Source: Streptomyces luteolifulvus
GTDB taxonomy: Bacteria; Actinomycetota; Actinomycetes; Streptomycetales; Streptomycetaceae
Assembly: GCF_008806595.1 (NCBI RefSeq)
Contig: NZ_VZRB01000002.1
Span: forward strand, 124,001 to 188,000
Length of the DNA stretch: 64,000 bases
Reading direction: 5' to 3'
The notes under the pieces are model-generated. The model was given only the letters and a program-made list of their open reading frames with translations. It had not been told where the DNA came from and did no database searches. Both the position numbers and the translations under genes were made by a program. Below, one piece after another: positions 9,280 through 17,725 of this stretch; position 1 is the first letter of the stretch; every line of letters starts with the position of its first letter.

Positions 9280-9648
9280 GAAGCCGAGATTAGGCGGGTC
9301 GCCCGCCGGACGGGATGTACATCACAAATTCCGGGGCTGGCGCGCTCGTTACCCGCAGGTTAAGCTCATACGAGCGAGGCACCCCCTCGCACTTGCTTGC
9401 AGCGGCCTGGTGACGCAGCCGCCGCGAGTGCTGGTCGGTTCGGTACATCGCGTACCGCAGTACGACCCGGCTCCGGGACAGGGCCGGTCGAATCCGCCGT
9501 TCTCCGGGCGTGTGCACGCCCGGGCCACGGCACCGGGCGTGTGCGCATGGCAGCCCGGCAAACACCCGCACTCCTTTCCGCACCCGGTGCGCCCGACGGC
9601 GCACCCGGGCGCGCTTCCAGTCGTCACCCTCTTTTCTGGAGTCCCGCG
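9280..9648. promoter_or_regulatory. Divergent intergenic region with a 6-5-6 inverted repeat (candidate operator)
   Basis: No gene is apparent in these 369 bases. The most notable element is CGGTAC-ATCGC-GTACCG at 9441-9457, a perfect six-base inverted repeat with a five-base spacer, of a size typical for TetR-family operators. It lies about 190 bases before the dehydrogenase start. A TetR gene sits directly after the dehydrogenase, which makes it a natural candidate binder, but no second copy was recognised in front of ccr. A small GCGAGG/CCTCGC hairpin is present near 9374-9390. Confidence 0.4.
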
Positions 9649-11454
9649 ATGGCCACTCCCCTGTCCGACACCCCTCTGTCCCCGTTCAAGACCATTGCCG
9701 TCGTCGGCCTCGGCACCATGGGCACCGGCATCGCCGAAGTCCTCGCCAAGGCCGGCCGCGAGGTCGTCGGCATCGACATCAGCGAGGCCGCGACCGCCAA
9801 GGCCGTCGCCACGCTGGAGGCCGCGACCGCCCGCGCCGTGGAGCGCGGCCGGCTCACCGACCAGGAGCGCACCGACGTCCTGGCCCGGGTCCGCACCTCC
9901 ACCGACCTGAGTGCCGCGGCCGAAGCCGACCTCGTCATCGAGGTGGCTCCGGAGTCGTACGAGACCAAGCACCAGATCTTCCGTGCCCTCGACGAGGTCG
10001 TGCGGCCCGAGACGATCCTGGCGACCGGCACCAACGCCCTGTCCGTCACCCGGCTCGCGGCCGACTCGGCCCGTCCGGAGCGCGTGCTCGGCCTGCACTT
10101 CTTCAACCCGGCCCCGGCGATGAAGCTCGTCGAGGTGGTCTCCTCGGTGCTGACCGCGCCCGCGGCCGTCGCCGCGGTCACCGACCTCGCCGTCGAACTC
10201 GGCAAGGAGCCGGTCGCGGTGGGCGACCGGCCCGGATTCGTCGCGGACGGGCTCCTGTTCGGCTACCTCAACCAGGCGGCCGCGATGTACGAGGCGAAGT
10301 ACGCCTCCCGCGAGGACATCGACGCCGCGATGCGGCTCGGCTGCGGACTGCCCATGGGCCCCCTCGCCCTGCTCGACCTGATCGGCATCGACACCGCGCG
10401 CACGGTCCTCGACGCCATGTACGCCGAGTCCCGCGACCGGCTGCACGCGCCCGCCCCGATCCTGAAGCAGCTCAGCGAGGCCGGTCTGACCGGCCGTAAG
10501 TCGGGCCGGGGCTTCTACACCTACGAGGCTCCCGGCGGCGCGACCGTCGTCCCGGACGCACTGACGCCGCTGTCCGGCGGGCTCGACATCCCCGGCCGCA
10601 CCGTCCGCTCCGTCGGTGTCGCGGGCTCCGGCACCATGGCGTCCGGCATCGCCGAGGTCTTCGCCAAGGCCGGCTACGAGGTCGTCCTCGCCGCCCGCAG
10701 CGAGGAGAAGGCGCAGGCCGCCAAGGCCCGTATCGGCAAGTCGCTTTCGCGTTCTGTCGACAAGGGCCGGATGACCGCCGAGGCCGCCGCCCAGACACTT
10801 GAGCGGATCACTCCGGCCGGCTCGTACGACTCCTTCGCCGAGGTCGACCTGGCCGTGGAGGCCGTCGCCGAGGACCTGGAGATCAAGCAGCAGCTGTTCG
10901 CGACGCTGGACAAGGTCTGCAAGCCGGGGGCGGTGCTCGCCACCACGACCTCGTCGCTGCCCGTCATCGCCTGCGCCCGTGCCACGTCGCGTCCGCAGGA
11001 CGTGATCGGCATGCACTTCTTCAACCCGGCGCCGGCGATGAAGCTGGTCGAGGTCGTCCGTACCGTGCTGACCGGTGACGACGTCCATTCGACGGTGCGC
11101 GAGGTCTGCGTCAAGATCAAGAAGCATGCGGTCGAGTGCGGTGACCGGGCGGGCTTCATCGTGAACGCGCTGCTGTTCCCGTACCTCAACAACGCGATCA
11201 AGATGGTCCAGGAGCACTACGCGTCCCTCGACGACATCGACGCGGCGATGAAGCTGGGCGGCGGCTACCCGATGGGCCCGTTCGAGCTCCTCGACGTGGT
11301 CGGTCTGGATGTCTCCCTGGCCATCGAGAAGGTGCTGCACCGCGAGTTCCGCGACCCTGGCCTTGCTCCGGCGCCGCTCCTGGAGCACCTGGTGGCCGCG
11401 GGCTGCCTCGGCCGCAAGACGGGCCGCGGCTTCCGCGAATATGCCCGCCGCTGA
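9649..11454 (+). CDS. Double-headed 3-hydroxyacyl-CoA (3-hydroxybutyryl-CoA) dehydrogenase
   Basis: A 601-residue protein with start ATG at 9649 after CTGGAG. It is two 3-hydroxyacyl-CoA dehydrogenases in tandem. Each half (about 1-300 and 305-601) has an NAD-binding Rossmann motif (VVGLGTMGTGIAE and VAGSGTMASGIAE), a catalytic-His segment (HFFNPAPAMKLVEVV in both), and the C-terminal FVxDGLLFGYLN or FIVNALLFPYLN dimer domain ending in GRKSGRGFY or GRKTGRGF. The reaction is NAD(P)-dependent interconversion of 3-hydroxyacyl-CoA and acetoacyl-CoA. Placed in front of the ccr operon, it can supply (after a crotonase step elsewhere) crotonyl-CoA from acetoacetyl-CoA for the ethylmalonyl-CoA pathway. 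Both halves keep their motifs, so the fusion looks functional rather than decayed. Confidence 0.93.
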   Translation: MATPLSDTPLSPFKTIAVVGLGTMGTGIAEVLAKAGREVVGIDISEAATAKAVATLEAATARAVERGRLTDQERTDVLARVRTSTDLSAAAEADLVIEVAPESYETKHQIFRALDEVVRPETILATGTNALSVTRLAADSARPERVLGLHFFNPAPAMKLVEVVSSVLTAPAAVAAVTDLAVELGKEPVAVGDRPGFVADGLLFGYLNQAAAMYEAKYASREDIDAAMRLGCGLPMGPLALLDLIGIDTARTVLDAMYAESRDRLHAPAPILKQLSEAGLTGRKSGRGFYTYEAPGGATVVPDALTPLSGGLDIPGRTVRSVGVAGSGTMASGIAEVFAKAGYEVVLAARSEEKAQAAKARIGKSLSRSVDKGRMTAEAAAQTLERITPAGSYDSFAEVDLAVEAVAEDLEIKQQLFATLDKVCKPGAVLATTTSSLPVIACARATSRPQDVIGMHFFNPAPAMKLVEVVRTVLTGDDVHSTVREVCVKIKKHAVECGDRAGFIVNALLFPYLNNAIKMVQEHYASLDDIDAAMKLGGGYPMGPFELLDVVGLDVSLAIEKVLHREFRDPGLAPAPLLEHLVAAGCLGRKTGRGFREYARR

Positions 11455-11590
11455 CAGCGTCGGCGACTGGTTCCGAACGGAGGCGGACTGGGGCGGACTG
11501 CTCGACCCGGCCGGTGGTCCCCCGCCCGTCGAGGGCGGGGGAAACCCCGGACCTGCGCATCGAGCTGCACACATGCAGTACGTTCGGGGC

Positions 11591-12400
11591 ATGTCCCAGC
11601 CCGCCAAGTCCTCCCGTACACCAGCTACGCCCGACGCGCCGGAAAGTGCCGCAGGCAGTCGCGCTGCCGCCCAGCGGCTCAAGATGCGCCGAGAACTGGC
11701 GGCCGCCGCGATGGAGCTGTTCGCGACCAAGGGGTACGAGGCGACCACCGTCGACGAGATCGCGGCCGCGGCCGGGGTCGCCCGCCGCACCTTCTTCCGC
11801 CACTTCCGCTCCAAGGAAGAGGCGATCTTCCCGGACCACGACGACACACTGATCCGCGCCGAGGCGGTGCTCAACGCGGCTCCCGCGCACGAGCATCCGC
11901 TCGACACGGTGTGCCGCGGCATCAAGGAAGTCATGCGGATGTACGCGGCCCGCCCGGAGATCTCGGTCGCCCGCTACAAGCTCACGCGCGAGGTGCCCAC
12001 CCTGCGCGAGGCGGAGATCGCATCGGTGGCCCGCTACGAGCGCCTCTTCACCCGTTACCTCCTCGGCCACTTCGACGAGCACGCCCATGACGACGACGCC
12101 AACGACGACCCTCTGCTGGCCGAGGTCGCCGCGTCCGCGGTGGTCACCGCCCACAACCATGTGCTGCGGCGCTGGCTGCGGGCGGGCGGCCAGGGAGACG
12201 TGGAGGCCCAGCTGGACCACGCCTTCGCGATCGTCCGCAAGACCTTCGGGACGGGGATCGGCGCCGGGCGCGGCACGGCCCCTCAGCCGGCCGCCGCGAC
12301 GGCCTCCACCCAGGGCGAGGTCCTGGTGACGGTCGCTCGTACCGACGCACCGCTCGATGAGGTCATGCGGACCATCGAGGAGGCGCTCAAGGTCCGCTGA
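11591..12400 (+). CDS. TetR-family regulator of the ethylmalonyl-CoA locus
   Basis: A 269-residue protein; I take the ATG at 11591 (MSQPAKSSRTPA), with an in-frame ATG at 11573 as the alternative. Residues ~30-85 hold the TetR helix-turn-helix (AAMELFATKGYEATTVDEIA, then GVARRTFFRHFRSKEEAI). The remainder is the ligand-binding dimerisation domain with an Ala/Thr-rich tail. In the same position in other Streptomyces a TetR gene precedes ccr, so it is a likely regulator of the operon or of the dehydrogenase; the effector is probably an acyl-CoA, by inference only. A strong terminator follows, which isolates it transcriptionally from ccr. Confidence 0.9.
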   Translation: MSQPAKSSRTPATPDAPESAAGSRAAAQRLKMRRELAAAAMELFATKGYEATTVDEIAAAAGVARRTFFRHFRSKEEAIFPDHDDTLIRAEAVLNAAPAHEHPLDTVCRGIKEVMRMYAARPEISVARYKLTREVPTLREAEIASVARYERLFTRYLLGHFDEHAHDDDANDDPLLAEVAASAVVTAHNHVLRRWLRAGGQGDVEAQLDHAFAIVRKTFGTGIGAGRGTAPQPAAATASTQGEVLVTVARTDAPLDEVMRTIEEALKVR

Positions 12401-12434
12401 CACCCCTTCCGCGACCTCTTTCCGACTGTGATGA

Positions 12435-12460
12435 CGGCCACCCCACGGGGTGGCCGTTTT
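12435..12460 (+). terminator. Rho-independent terminator after the TetR gene
   Basis: CGGCCACCCC at 12435-12444 pairs perfectly with GGGGTGGCCG at 12447-12456, and TTTT follows. This is one of the few T-tailed hairpins in this GC-rich window. It separates the TetR gene from the ccr promoter region. Confidence 0.85.
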
Positions 12461-12822
12461 GGCATGTCAGAGCACCTTTTCAGGCAACTTTCAGAGCCCG
12501 TTCGATCGATCATCGCTCATGTGTTACGTAAAGATTTCACCTGAGAGCAAGTTCTGGCACTCAGTGCCTTGCGGGGTGACACGCGGTGTCATACGTTGAA
12601 GGAGTCCGGGCGGCCGGCGTGCAGAGACCATGCGTACGCCGGCTGTCCCCGCAAGCCGATGGCTCGCGCGCCCGGACGCCTGCGTCACAGGCAACCTCCC
12701 GCGCCACAAAGCGCTGCCGAAGCTCCACCCCAGCCGAACCGACGGCAACACACACCCTCTCAGCAGCACCGACGTAACCCTCAGCGTCTCCCCTCAAGAC
12801 GCCATTCGCCGGAGGCAACACC
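12461..12822 (+). promoter_or_regulatory. ccr operon leader and promoter region
   Basis: A 362-base stretch without a convincing gene separates the TetR terminator from ccr. It is less GC-rich than its surroundings around 12500-12560, where an AT-richer patch and an eight-base palindrome TTACGTAA (12524-12531) fit a promoter or operator. Further downstream there is a GCGTACGC palindrome near 12635. GGAGG at about 12811-12815 is the ribosome site of ccr. I cannot fix the transcription start. The long leader suggests regulation, but no riboswitch fold was recognised. Confidence 0.4.
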
Positions 12823-14166
12823 GTGACCGTGAAGGACATCCTGGACGCGATCCAGTCGCCGGACTCGACTCCGGCCGACTTCGCCGCTCTGCCGCTCCCC
12901 GAGTCGTATCGCGCGATCACCGTGCACAAGGACGAGACGGAGATGTTCGCGGGCCTGGAGACCCGCGACAAGGACCCGCGCAAGTCGACCCACCTCGACG
13001 AGGTGGCGCTGCCCGAGCTCGGCCCGGGCGAGGCCCTGGTGGCCGTGATGGCCTCCTCGGTCAACTACAACTCGGTGTGGACCTCGATCTTCGAGCCGCT
13101 GCCGACCTTCGGCTTCCTGGAGCGCTACGGCAAGCTCTCCGAGCTCACCAAGCGGCACGACCTGCCGTACCACATCATCGGCTCCGACCTCGCGGGCGTC
13201 GTGCTGCGCACCGGGCCGGGCGTCAACGCCTGGAAGCCCGGTGACGAGGTCGTCGCGCACTGCCTGTCCGTCGAGCTGGAGTCCAGCGACGGCCACAACG
13301 ACACGATGCTCGACCCCGAGCAGCGCATCTGGGGCTTCGAGACCAACTTCGGCGGCCTCGCCGAGATCGCGCTCGTCAAGTCCAACCAGCTGATGCCCAA
13401 GCCGGGTCACCTCAGCTGGGAGGAGGCAGCCGCTCCCGGTCTGGTCAACTCCACCGCGTACCGGCAGCTGGTCTCCCGCAACGGCGCCGGCATGAAGCAG
13501 GGCGACAACGTCCTGATCTGGGGCGCGAGCGGCGGACTCGGCTCGTACGCCACGCAGTTCGCGCTGGCCGGCGGCGCCAACCCGATCTGTGTCGTCTCCA
13601 GCGACCAGAAGGCGGACATCTGCCGCTCGATGGGCGCCGAGGCGATCATCGACCGCAACGCCGAGGGCTACAAGTTCTGGAAGGACGAGAACACCCAGGA
13701 CCCGAAGGAGTGGAAGCGCTTCGGCAAGCGCATCCGCGAGCTGACCGGCGGCGAGGACGTCGACATCGTCTTCGAGCACCCGGGCCGGGAGACCTTCGGC
13801 GCCTCCGTCTACGTCACCCGCAAGGGCGGCACCATCGTCACCTGCGCCTCCACCTCGGGGTACAACCACGAGTACGACAACCGCTACCTGTGGATGTCCC
13901 TGAAGCGGATCATCGGCTCGCACTTCGCCAACTACCGTGAGGCCTGGGAGGCCAACCGCCTCATCGCGAAGGGCAAGATCCACCCGACCCTCTCCAAGGT
14001 CTACTCCCTGGAGGACACCGGGCAGGCCGCGTACGACGTGCACCGCAATCTCCACCAGGGCAAGGTCGGCGTCCTGTGCCTCGCCCCCGAGGAGGGCCTG
14101 GGCGTGCGCGACGAGGAGATGCGCGCCCGGCACATCGACGCCATCAACCGCTTCCGCAACATCTGA
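12823..14166 (+). CDS. ccr: Crotonyl-CoA carboxylase/reductase
   Basis: A 447-residue protein with GTG start at 12823, eight bases after GGAGG. It belongs to the zinc-free medium-chain dehydrogenase family; WGASGGLGSYATQFALAGG is the NADPH-binding loop, and NYNSVWTSIFEPL plus FETNFGG carry the Asn, Phe and Glu positions of the carbon dioxide pocket of Ccr enzymes. It reductively carboxylates crotonyl-CoA to ethylmalonyl-CoA with NADPH and carbon dioxide. This is the committed step of the ethylmalonyl-CoA pathway, used to grow on acetate or acetyl-CoA-yielding substrates and to supply ethylmalonyl-CoA to polyketide synthases. It is the first gene of a tight operon whose next gene starts nine bases later. 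Confidence 0.97.
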   Translation: MTVKDILDAIQSPDSTPADFAALPLPESYRAITVHKDETEMFAGLETRDKDPRKSTHLDEVALPELGPGEALVAVMASSVNYNSVWTSIFEPLPTFGFLERYGKLSELTKRHDLPYHIIGSDLAGVVLRTGPGVNAWKPGDEVVAHCLSVELESSDGHNDTMLDPEQRIWGFETNFGGLAEIALVKSNQLMPKPGHLSWEEAAAPGLVNSTAYRQLVSRNGAGMKQGDNVLIWGASGGLGSYATQFALAGGANPICVVSSDQKADICRSMGAEAIIDRNAEGYKFWKDENTQDPKEWKRFGKRIRELTGGEDVDIVFEHPGRETFGASVYVTRKGGTIVTCASTSGYNHEYDNRYLWMSLKRIIGSHFANYREAWEANRLIAKGKIHPTLSKVYSLEDTGQAAYDVHRNLHQGKVGVLCLAPEEGLGVRDEEMRARHIDAINRFRNI

Positions 14167-14175
14167 GAGGCGTCC

Positions 14176-16224
14176 ATGAGTGAGCGTCAGTCGCCGCAGG
14201 CGCAAAGGGAAAGGGACCGGCCGTGGTTGATGCGCACCTACGCCGGTCACTCCACGGCCGAGGCGTCCAACGAGCTGTACCGGCGCAACCTCGCCAAGGG
14301 CCAGACCGGCCTGTCGGTGGCGTTCGACCTGCCGACGCAGACCGGCTACGACCCCGATCACATCCTCGCCCGCGGCGAGGTCGGCCGGGTCGGGGTCCCG
14401 GTCTCGCACCTCGGTGACATGCGCCGGCTGTTCCAGGACATCCCCCTGGAGCAGATGAACACCTCGATGACCATCAACGCCACCGCCATGTGGCTGCTGG
14501 CGCTCTACCAGGTCGTCGCGGAGGAGCAGGGCGCGGACATCACCAAGCTCCAGGGCACGACCCAGAACGACATCGTCAAGGAGTACCTGTCGCGGGGCAC
14601 GCATGTGTTCCCGCCGGGACCCTCGCTCCGGCTGACGACGGACATGATCGCGTACACGGTCTCCCACATCCCGAAGTGGAACCCGATCAACATCTGCAGC
14701 TACCACCTGCAGGAGGCCGGGGCCACGCCGGTGCAGGAGATCGCGTACGCGATGTCCACCGCGATCGCCGTCCTCGACGCCGTGCGCGACTCCGGCCAGG
14801 TGCCGCAGGAGCGCATGGGCGACGTGGTCGCCCGCATCTCCTTCTTCGTGAACGCGGGCGTCCGCTTCGTCGAGGAGATGTGCAAGATGCGGGCCTTCGG
14901 GCGGATCTGGGACAAGATCACCCGCGAGCGGTACGGCATCGAGAACCCCAAGCAGCGCCGGTTCCGGTACGGCGTCCAGGTCAACTCCCTCGGTCTGACC
15001 GAGGCGCAGCCGGAGAACAACGTCCAGCGGATCGTCCTGGAGATGCTGGCCGTGACCCTCTCCAAGGACGCACGCGCGCGTGCCGTCCAGCTTCCGGCCT
15101 GGAACGAGGCCCTCGGCCTGCCCCGCCCCTGGGACCAGCAGTGGTCCCTGCGCATCCAGCAGGTGCTGGCGCACGAGAGCGACCTGCTGGACTACGAGGA
15201 CATCTTCGAGGGCTCGCACGTCATCGAGGCGAAGGTGGCCCAGCTGGTCGAGGACTCCCTCGCCGAGATCGACCGGATCCAGGAGATGGGCGGCGCGATG
15301 GCCGCCGTCGAGTCCGGCTACCTCAAGTCGCAGCTCGTCGCCTCGCACGCCGAGCGCCGGGGGCGTATCGAGTCCGGGCAGGAGAAGATCGTCGGCGTCA
15401 ACATCTTCGAGACGACCGAGCCCAACCCGCTGACCGCGGACCTGGACACCGCGATCCAGACGGTCGACCCGGCGGTCGAGGCCCGGGTCGTCGAGGCGAT
15501 CGGACACTGGCGCGACACCCGCTACCAGCCGCCCTTCAACCACCCGCGTCCGTGCAAGGCGCTGGAGCGGCTGAAGGAGGCCGCTAAGGGCACCGGCAAC
15601 CTCATGGAGGCCACCCTGGAGTGCGCCCGCGCCGGGGTGACCACCGGCGAATGGGCCGGCGCGCTGCGGGAGGTGTTCGGCGAGTTCCGCGCCCCGACGG
15701 GCGTCTCGTCGGCGCCGGTGGCCGTCCCCGCCGAGCAGGGCTCGGCCCTCGCCGAGGTGCGCGCCAAGGTGGATGCCACCGCCCGCGACCTGGGCTCCGG
15801 CAAGCTGCGCTTCCTGGTCGGCAAGCCGGGCCTGGACGGGCACTCCAACGGCGCCGAGCAGATCGCCGTGCGGGCCCGTGACGCCGGGTTCGAGGTGGTC
15901 TACCAGGGCATACGCCTGACGCCCGAGCAGATCGTGGACGCGGCCCTCGCCGAGGACGTGCACGCGGTCGGCCTGTCCATCCTCTCCGGCTCGCACGCCC
16001 AGCTGGTGCCGGACGTGCTGGAGCGGCTGCGTGTGGCCGGTGCCACAGATATACCGGTGATCGCCGGTGGCATCATCCCGAATGGTGACGCCGAACAGCT
16101 CCGGGCCGCCGGAGTGGCCGCGGTCTTCACCCCGAAGGACTTCGACATCACCGGAATCATCGGCCGCATCGTCGACGAGATCCGGAAAGCGAACAAGCTC
16201 GACCCCCTGGAGGTCCCCGCATGA
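14176..16224 (+). CDS. ecm: Ethylmalonyl-CoA mutase (MeaA-type, coenzyme B12)
   Basis: A 682-residue single-chain acyl-CoA mutase with ATG at 14176 after GAGAGG. The N-terminal ~500 residues form the TIM-barrel substrate domain, with RTYAGHSTAEASNELYRR near residue 18. The C-terminal ~140 residues are the cobalamin domain, with the B12-ligating DxHxxG motif seen as GLDGHSNG near residue 553. The enzyme isomerises (2R)-ethylmalonyl-CoA to methylsuccinyl-CoA. Its place directly after ccr identifies it as ethylmalonyl- rather than methylmalonyl- or isobutyryl-CoA mutase; MeaA is the old name. The next gene overlaps its stop by four bases (ATGA), so the two are translationally coupled. Confidence 0.96.
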   Translation: MSERQSPQAQRERDRPWLMRTYAGHSTAEASNELYRRNLAKGQTGLSVAFDLPTQTGYDPDHILARGEVGRVGVPVSHLGDMRRLFQDIPLEQMNTSMTINATAMWLLALYQVVAEEQGADITKLQGTTQNDIVKEYLSRGTHVFPPGPSLRLTTDMIAYTVSHIPKWNPINICSYHLQEAGATPVQEIAYAMSTAIAVLDAVRDSGQVPQERMGDVVARISFFVNAGVRFVEEMCKMRAFGRIWDKITRERYGIENPKQRRFRYGVQVNSLGLTEAQPENNVQRIVLEMLAVTLSKDARARAVQLPAWNEALGLPRPWDQQWSLRIQQVLAHESDLLDYEDIFEGSHVIEAKVAQLVEDSLAEIDRIQEMGGAMAAVESGYLKSQLVASHAERRGRIESGQEKIVGVNIFETTEPNPLTADLDTAIQTVDPAVEARVVEAIGHWRDTRYQPPFNHPRPCKALERLKEAAKGTGNLMEATLECARAGVTTGEWAGALREVFGEFRAPTGVSSAPVAVPAEQGSALAEVRAKVDATARDLGSGKLRFLVGKPGLDGHSNGAEQIAVRARDAGFEVVYQGIRLTPEQIVDAALAEDVHAVGLSILSGSHAQLVPDVLERLRVAGATDIPVIAGGIIPNGDAEQLRAAGVAAVFTPKDFDITGIIGRIVDEIRKANKLDPLEVPA

Positions 16225-17183
16225 CCACGGTCAACCGCCTTCGCCCCCGGCGTTCCTGCCTGGCGGTACCGGGCTCGAACCCGCGCTTCCTGGAGAAGGC
16301 CCAGGGCCTCCCCGCCGACCAGGTCTTCCTGGACCTCGAGGACGCGTGCGCGCCGCTCGCCAAGCCCGAGGCGCGGCACACCATCGTCAAGTTCCTCAAC
16401 GAGGGCGACTGGACGGGCAAGACGCGCGTCGTGCGCGTCAACGACTGGACGACCGAGTGGACGTACCGCGATGTCGTCACGGTCGTCGAGGGCGCGGGCC
16501 CGAACCTCGACTGCATCATGCTGCCGAAGGTGCAGAACGCCGAGCAGATCGTCGCCCTGGACCTGCTGCTGACGCAGATCGAGAAGACGATGGGCTTCGA
16601 GGTCGGCAAGATCGGCATCGAGGCGCAGATCGAGAACGCGCAGGGCCTCAACAACGTCAACGCGATCGCGACGGCCTCCCAGCGCGTCGAGACGATCATC
16701 TTCGGCCCGGCCGACTTCATGGCGTCGATCAACATGAAGTCGCTGGTCGTGGGCGAGCAGCCGCCCGGCTACCCGGCGGACGCCTATCACTACATCCTGA
16801 TGAAGATCCTGATGGCCGCGCGCGCCAACAACCTCCAGGCGATCGACGGCCCCTACCTGCAGATCCGCAACATCGACGGCTACCGCGCGGTGGCTCAGCG
16901 CGCCGCGGCCCTCGGTTTCGACGGCAAGTGGGTGCTGCACCCGGGCCAGGTCGAGGCGTCCAACGAGATCTTCTCGCCCTCCCAGGAGGACTACGACCAC
17001 GCCGAGCTGATCCTGGACGCGTACGACTACTACACGTCCGAGGCGGGCGGCAAGAAGGGCTCGGCGATGCTCGGCGACGAGATGATCGACGAGGCCAGCC
17101 GCAAGATGGCGCTGGTCATCTCCGGCAAGGGCCGCGCCGCCGGCATGCAGCGGACCAGCAAGTTCGAGACCCCCGTCAGCTAA
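16221..17183 (+). CDS. mcl: L-malyl-CoA/beta-methylmalyl-CoA lyase (HpcH/HpaI, CitE-like)
   Basis: A 320-residue protein of the HpcH/HpaI aldolase (CitE-like) family, coupled to the mutase by an ATGA overlap. RSCLAVPGSNPRFLEKAQGL opens the barrel; FLDLEDACAP supplies a magnesium-binding acidic residue, and IEAQIENAQGL another (Glu); FGPADFMASI and VLHPGQVE follow the family pattern. In the ethylmalonyl-CoA pathway it cleaves beta-methylmalyl-CoA to glyoxylate and propionyl-CoA, and it can also cleave or form malyl-CoA. Length and position in the operon match Streptomyces and Rhodobacter Mcl1-type enzymes. Confidence 0.93.
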   Translation: MTTVNRLRPRRSCLAVPGSNPRFLEKAQGLPADQVFLDLEDACAPLAKPEARHTIVKFLNEGDWTGKTRVVRVNDWTTEWTYRDVVTVVEGAGPNLDCIMLPKVQNAEQIVALDLLLTQIEKTMGFEVGKIGIEAQIENAQGLNNVNAIATASQRVETIIFGPADFMASINMKSLVVGEQPPGYPADAYHYILMKILMAARANNLQAIDGPYLQIRNIDGYRAVAQRAAALGFDGKWVLHPGQVEASNEIFSPSQEDYDHAELILDAYDYYTSEAGGKKGSAMLGDEMIDEASRKMALVISGKGRAAGMQRTSKFETPVS

Positions 17184-17198
17184 GGAGCCCTGAGCGCG

Positions 17199-17723
17199 AT
17201 GCAGTTCGGACGCACCTACGAGGAGTTCGAGGTCGGGGCGACGTACAAGCACTGGCCGGGCAAGACGGTCACGGAGTACGACGACCACCTGTTCTGTCTC
17301 CTCACCATGAACCACCACCCGCTCCACATGGACACCAACTATGCGGAGAAGACGACGGACTTCGGCAAGAACGTCGTCGTCGGGAACTACATCTACTCGC
17401 TGCTCCTCGGCATGTCCGTGCCGGACATCTCCGGCAAGGCGATCGCCAACCTGGAGATCGAGTCGCTCAAGCACGTGGCGCCGACCTTCCACGGCGACAC
17501 GATCTACGGCGAGACGACCGTGCTCGACAAGTGGCCGTCCAAGTCGAAGAACGACCGCGGCATCGTCTACGTCGAGACCAAGGGCTACAAGCAGGACGGC
17601 ACCCTGGTGTGCGTGTTCCGCCGCAAGGTCATGGTCCCCACCGAGACCTACATCAAGGAGCGCGGCGGCGAGCAGCCCGGCCGCCCGGAGCTGAACGCCC
17701 CTTCGGAAAAGACGGAGAAGTAG
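17199..17723 (+). CDS. mch: Mesaconyl-CoA hydratase (MaoC-type dehydratase)
   Basis: A 174-residue single hot-dog-fold protein of the MaoC/(R)-hydratase family, starting 15 bases after mcl. The segment LTMNHHPLHMDTNYAEKTTDFGK holds the hydratase-2 motif with the paired Asp/His positions that activate water; VVGNYIYSLLLGMSVPD follows as usual. In this operon it should hydrate mesaconyl-CoA to beta-methylmalyl-CoA. Rhodobacter Mch is about twice as long, with a double hot-dog, whereas the actinobacterial version is a single domain. It is followed directly by msd with two bases between stop and start. Confidence 0.9.
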   Translation: MQFGRTYEEFEVGATYKHWPGKTVTEYDDHLFCLLTMNHHPLHMDTNYAEKTTDFGKNVVVGNYIYSLLLGMSVPDISGKAIANLEIESLKHVAPTFHGDTIYGETTVLDKWPSKSKNDRGIVYVETKGYKQDGTLVCVFRRKVMVPTETYIKERGGEQPGRPELNAPSEKTEK

Positions 17724-17725
17724 AG

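Noticed and set aside
12461..12822. Cobalamin riboswitch ahead of the B12-dependent operon
   Set aside because: I could not find the B12-box consensus or the characteristic long-range pairing; the leader was kept only as a general control region.
12781..15996. A 1,071-codon open frame on the minus strand opposite ccr and ecm
   Set aside because: It is the mirror of two certain genes and has no family features; GC-rich codon bias leaves such long antisense frames open.
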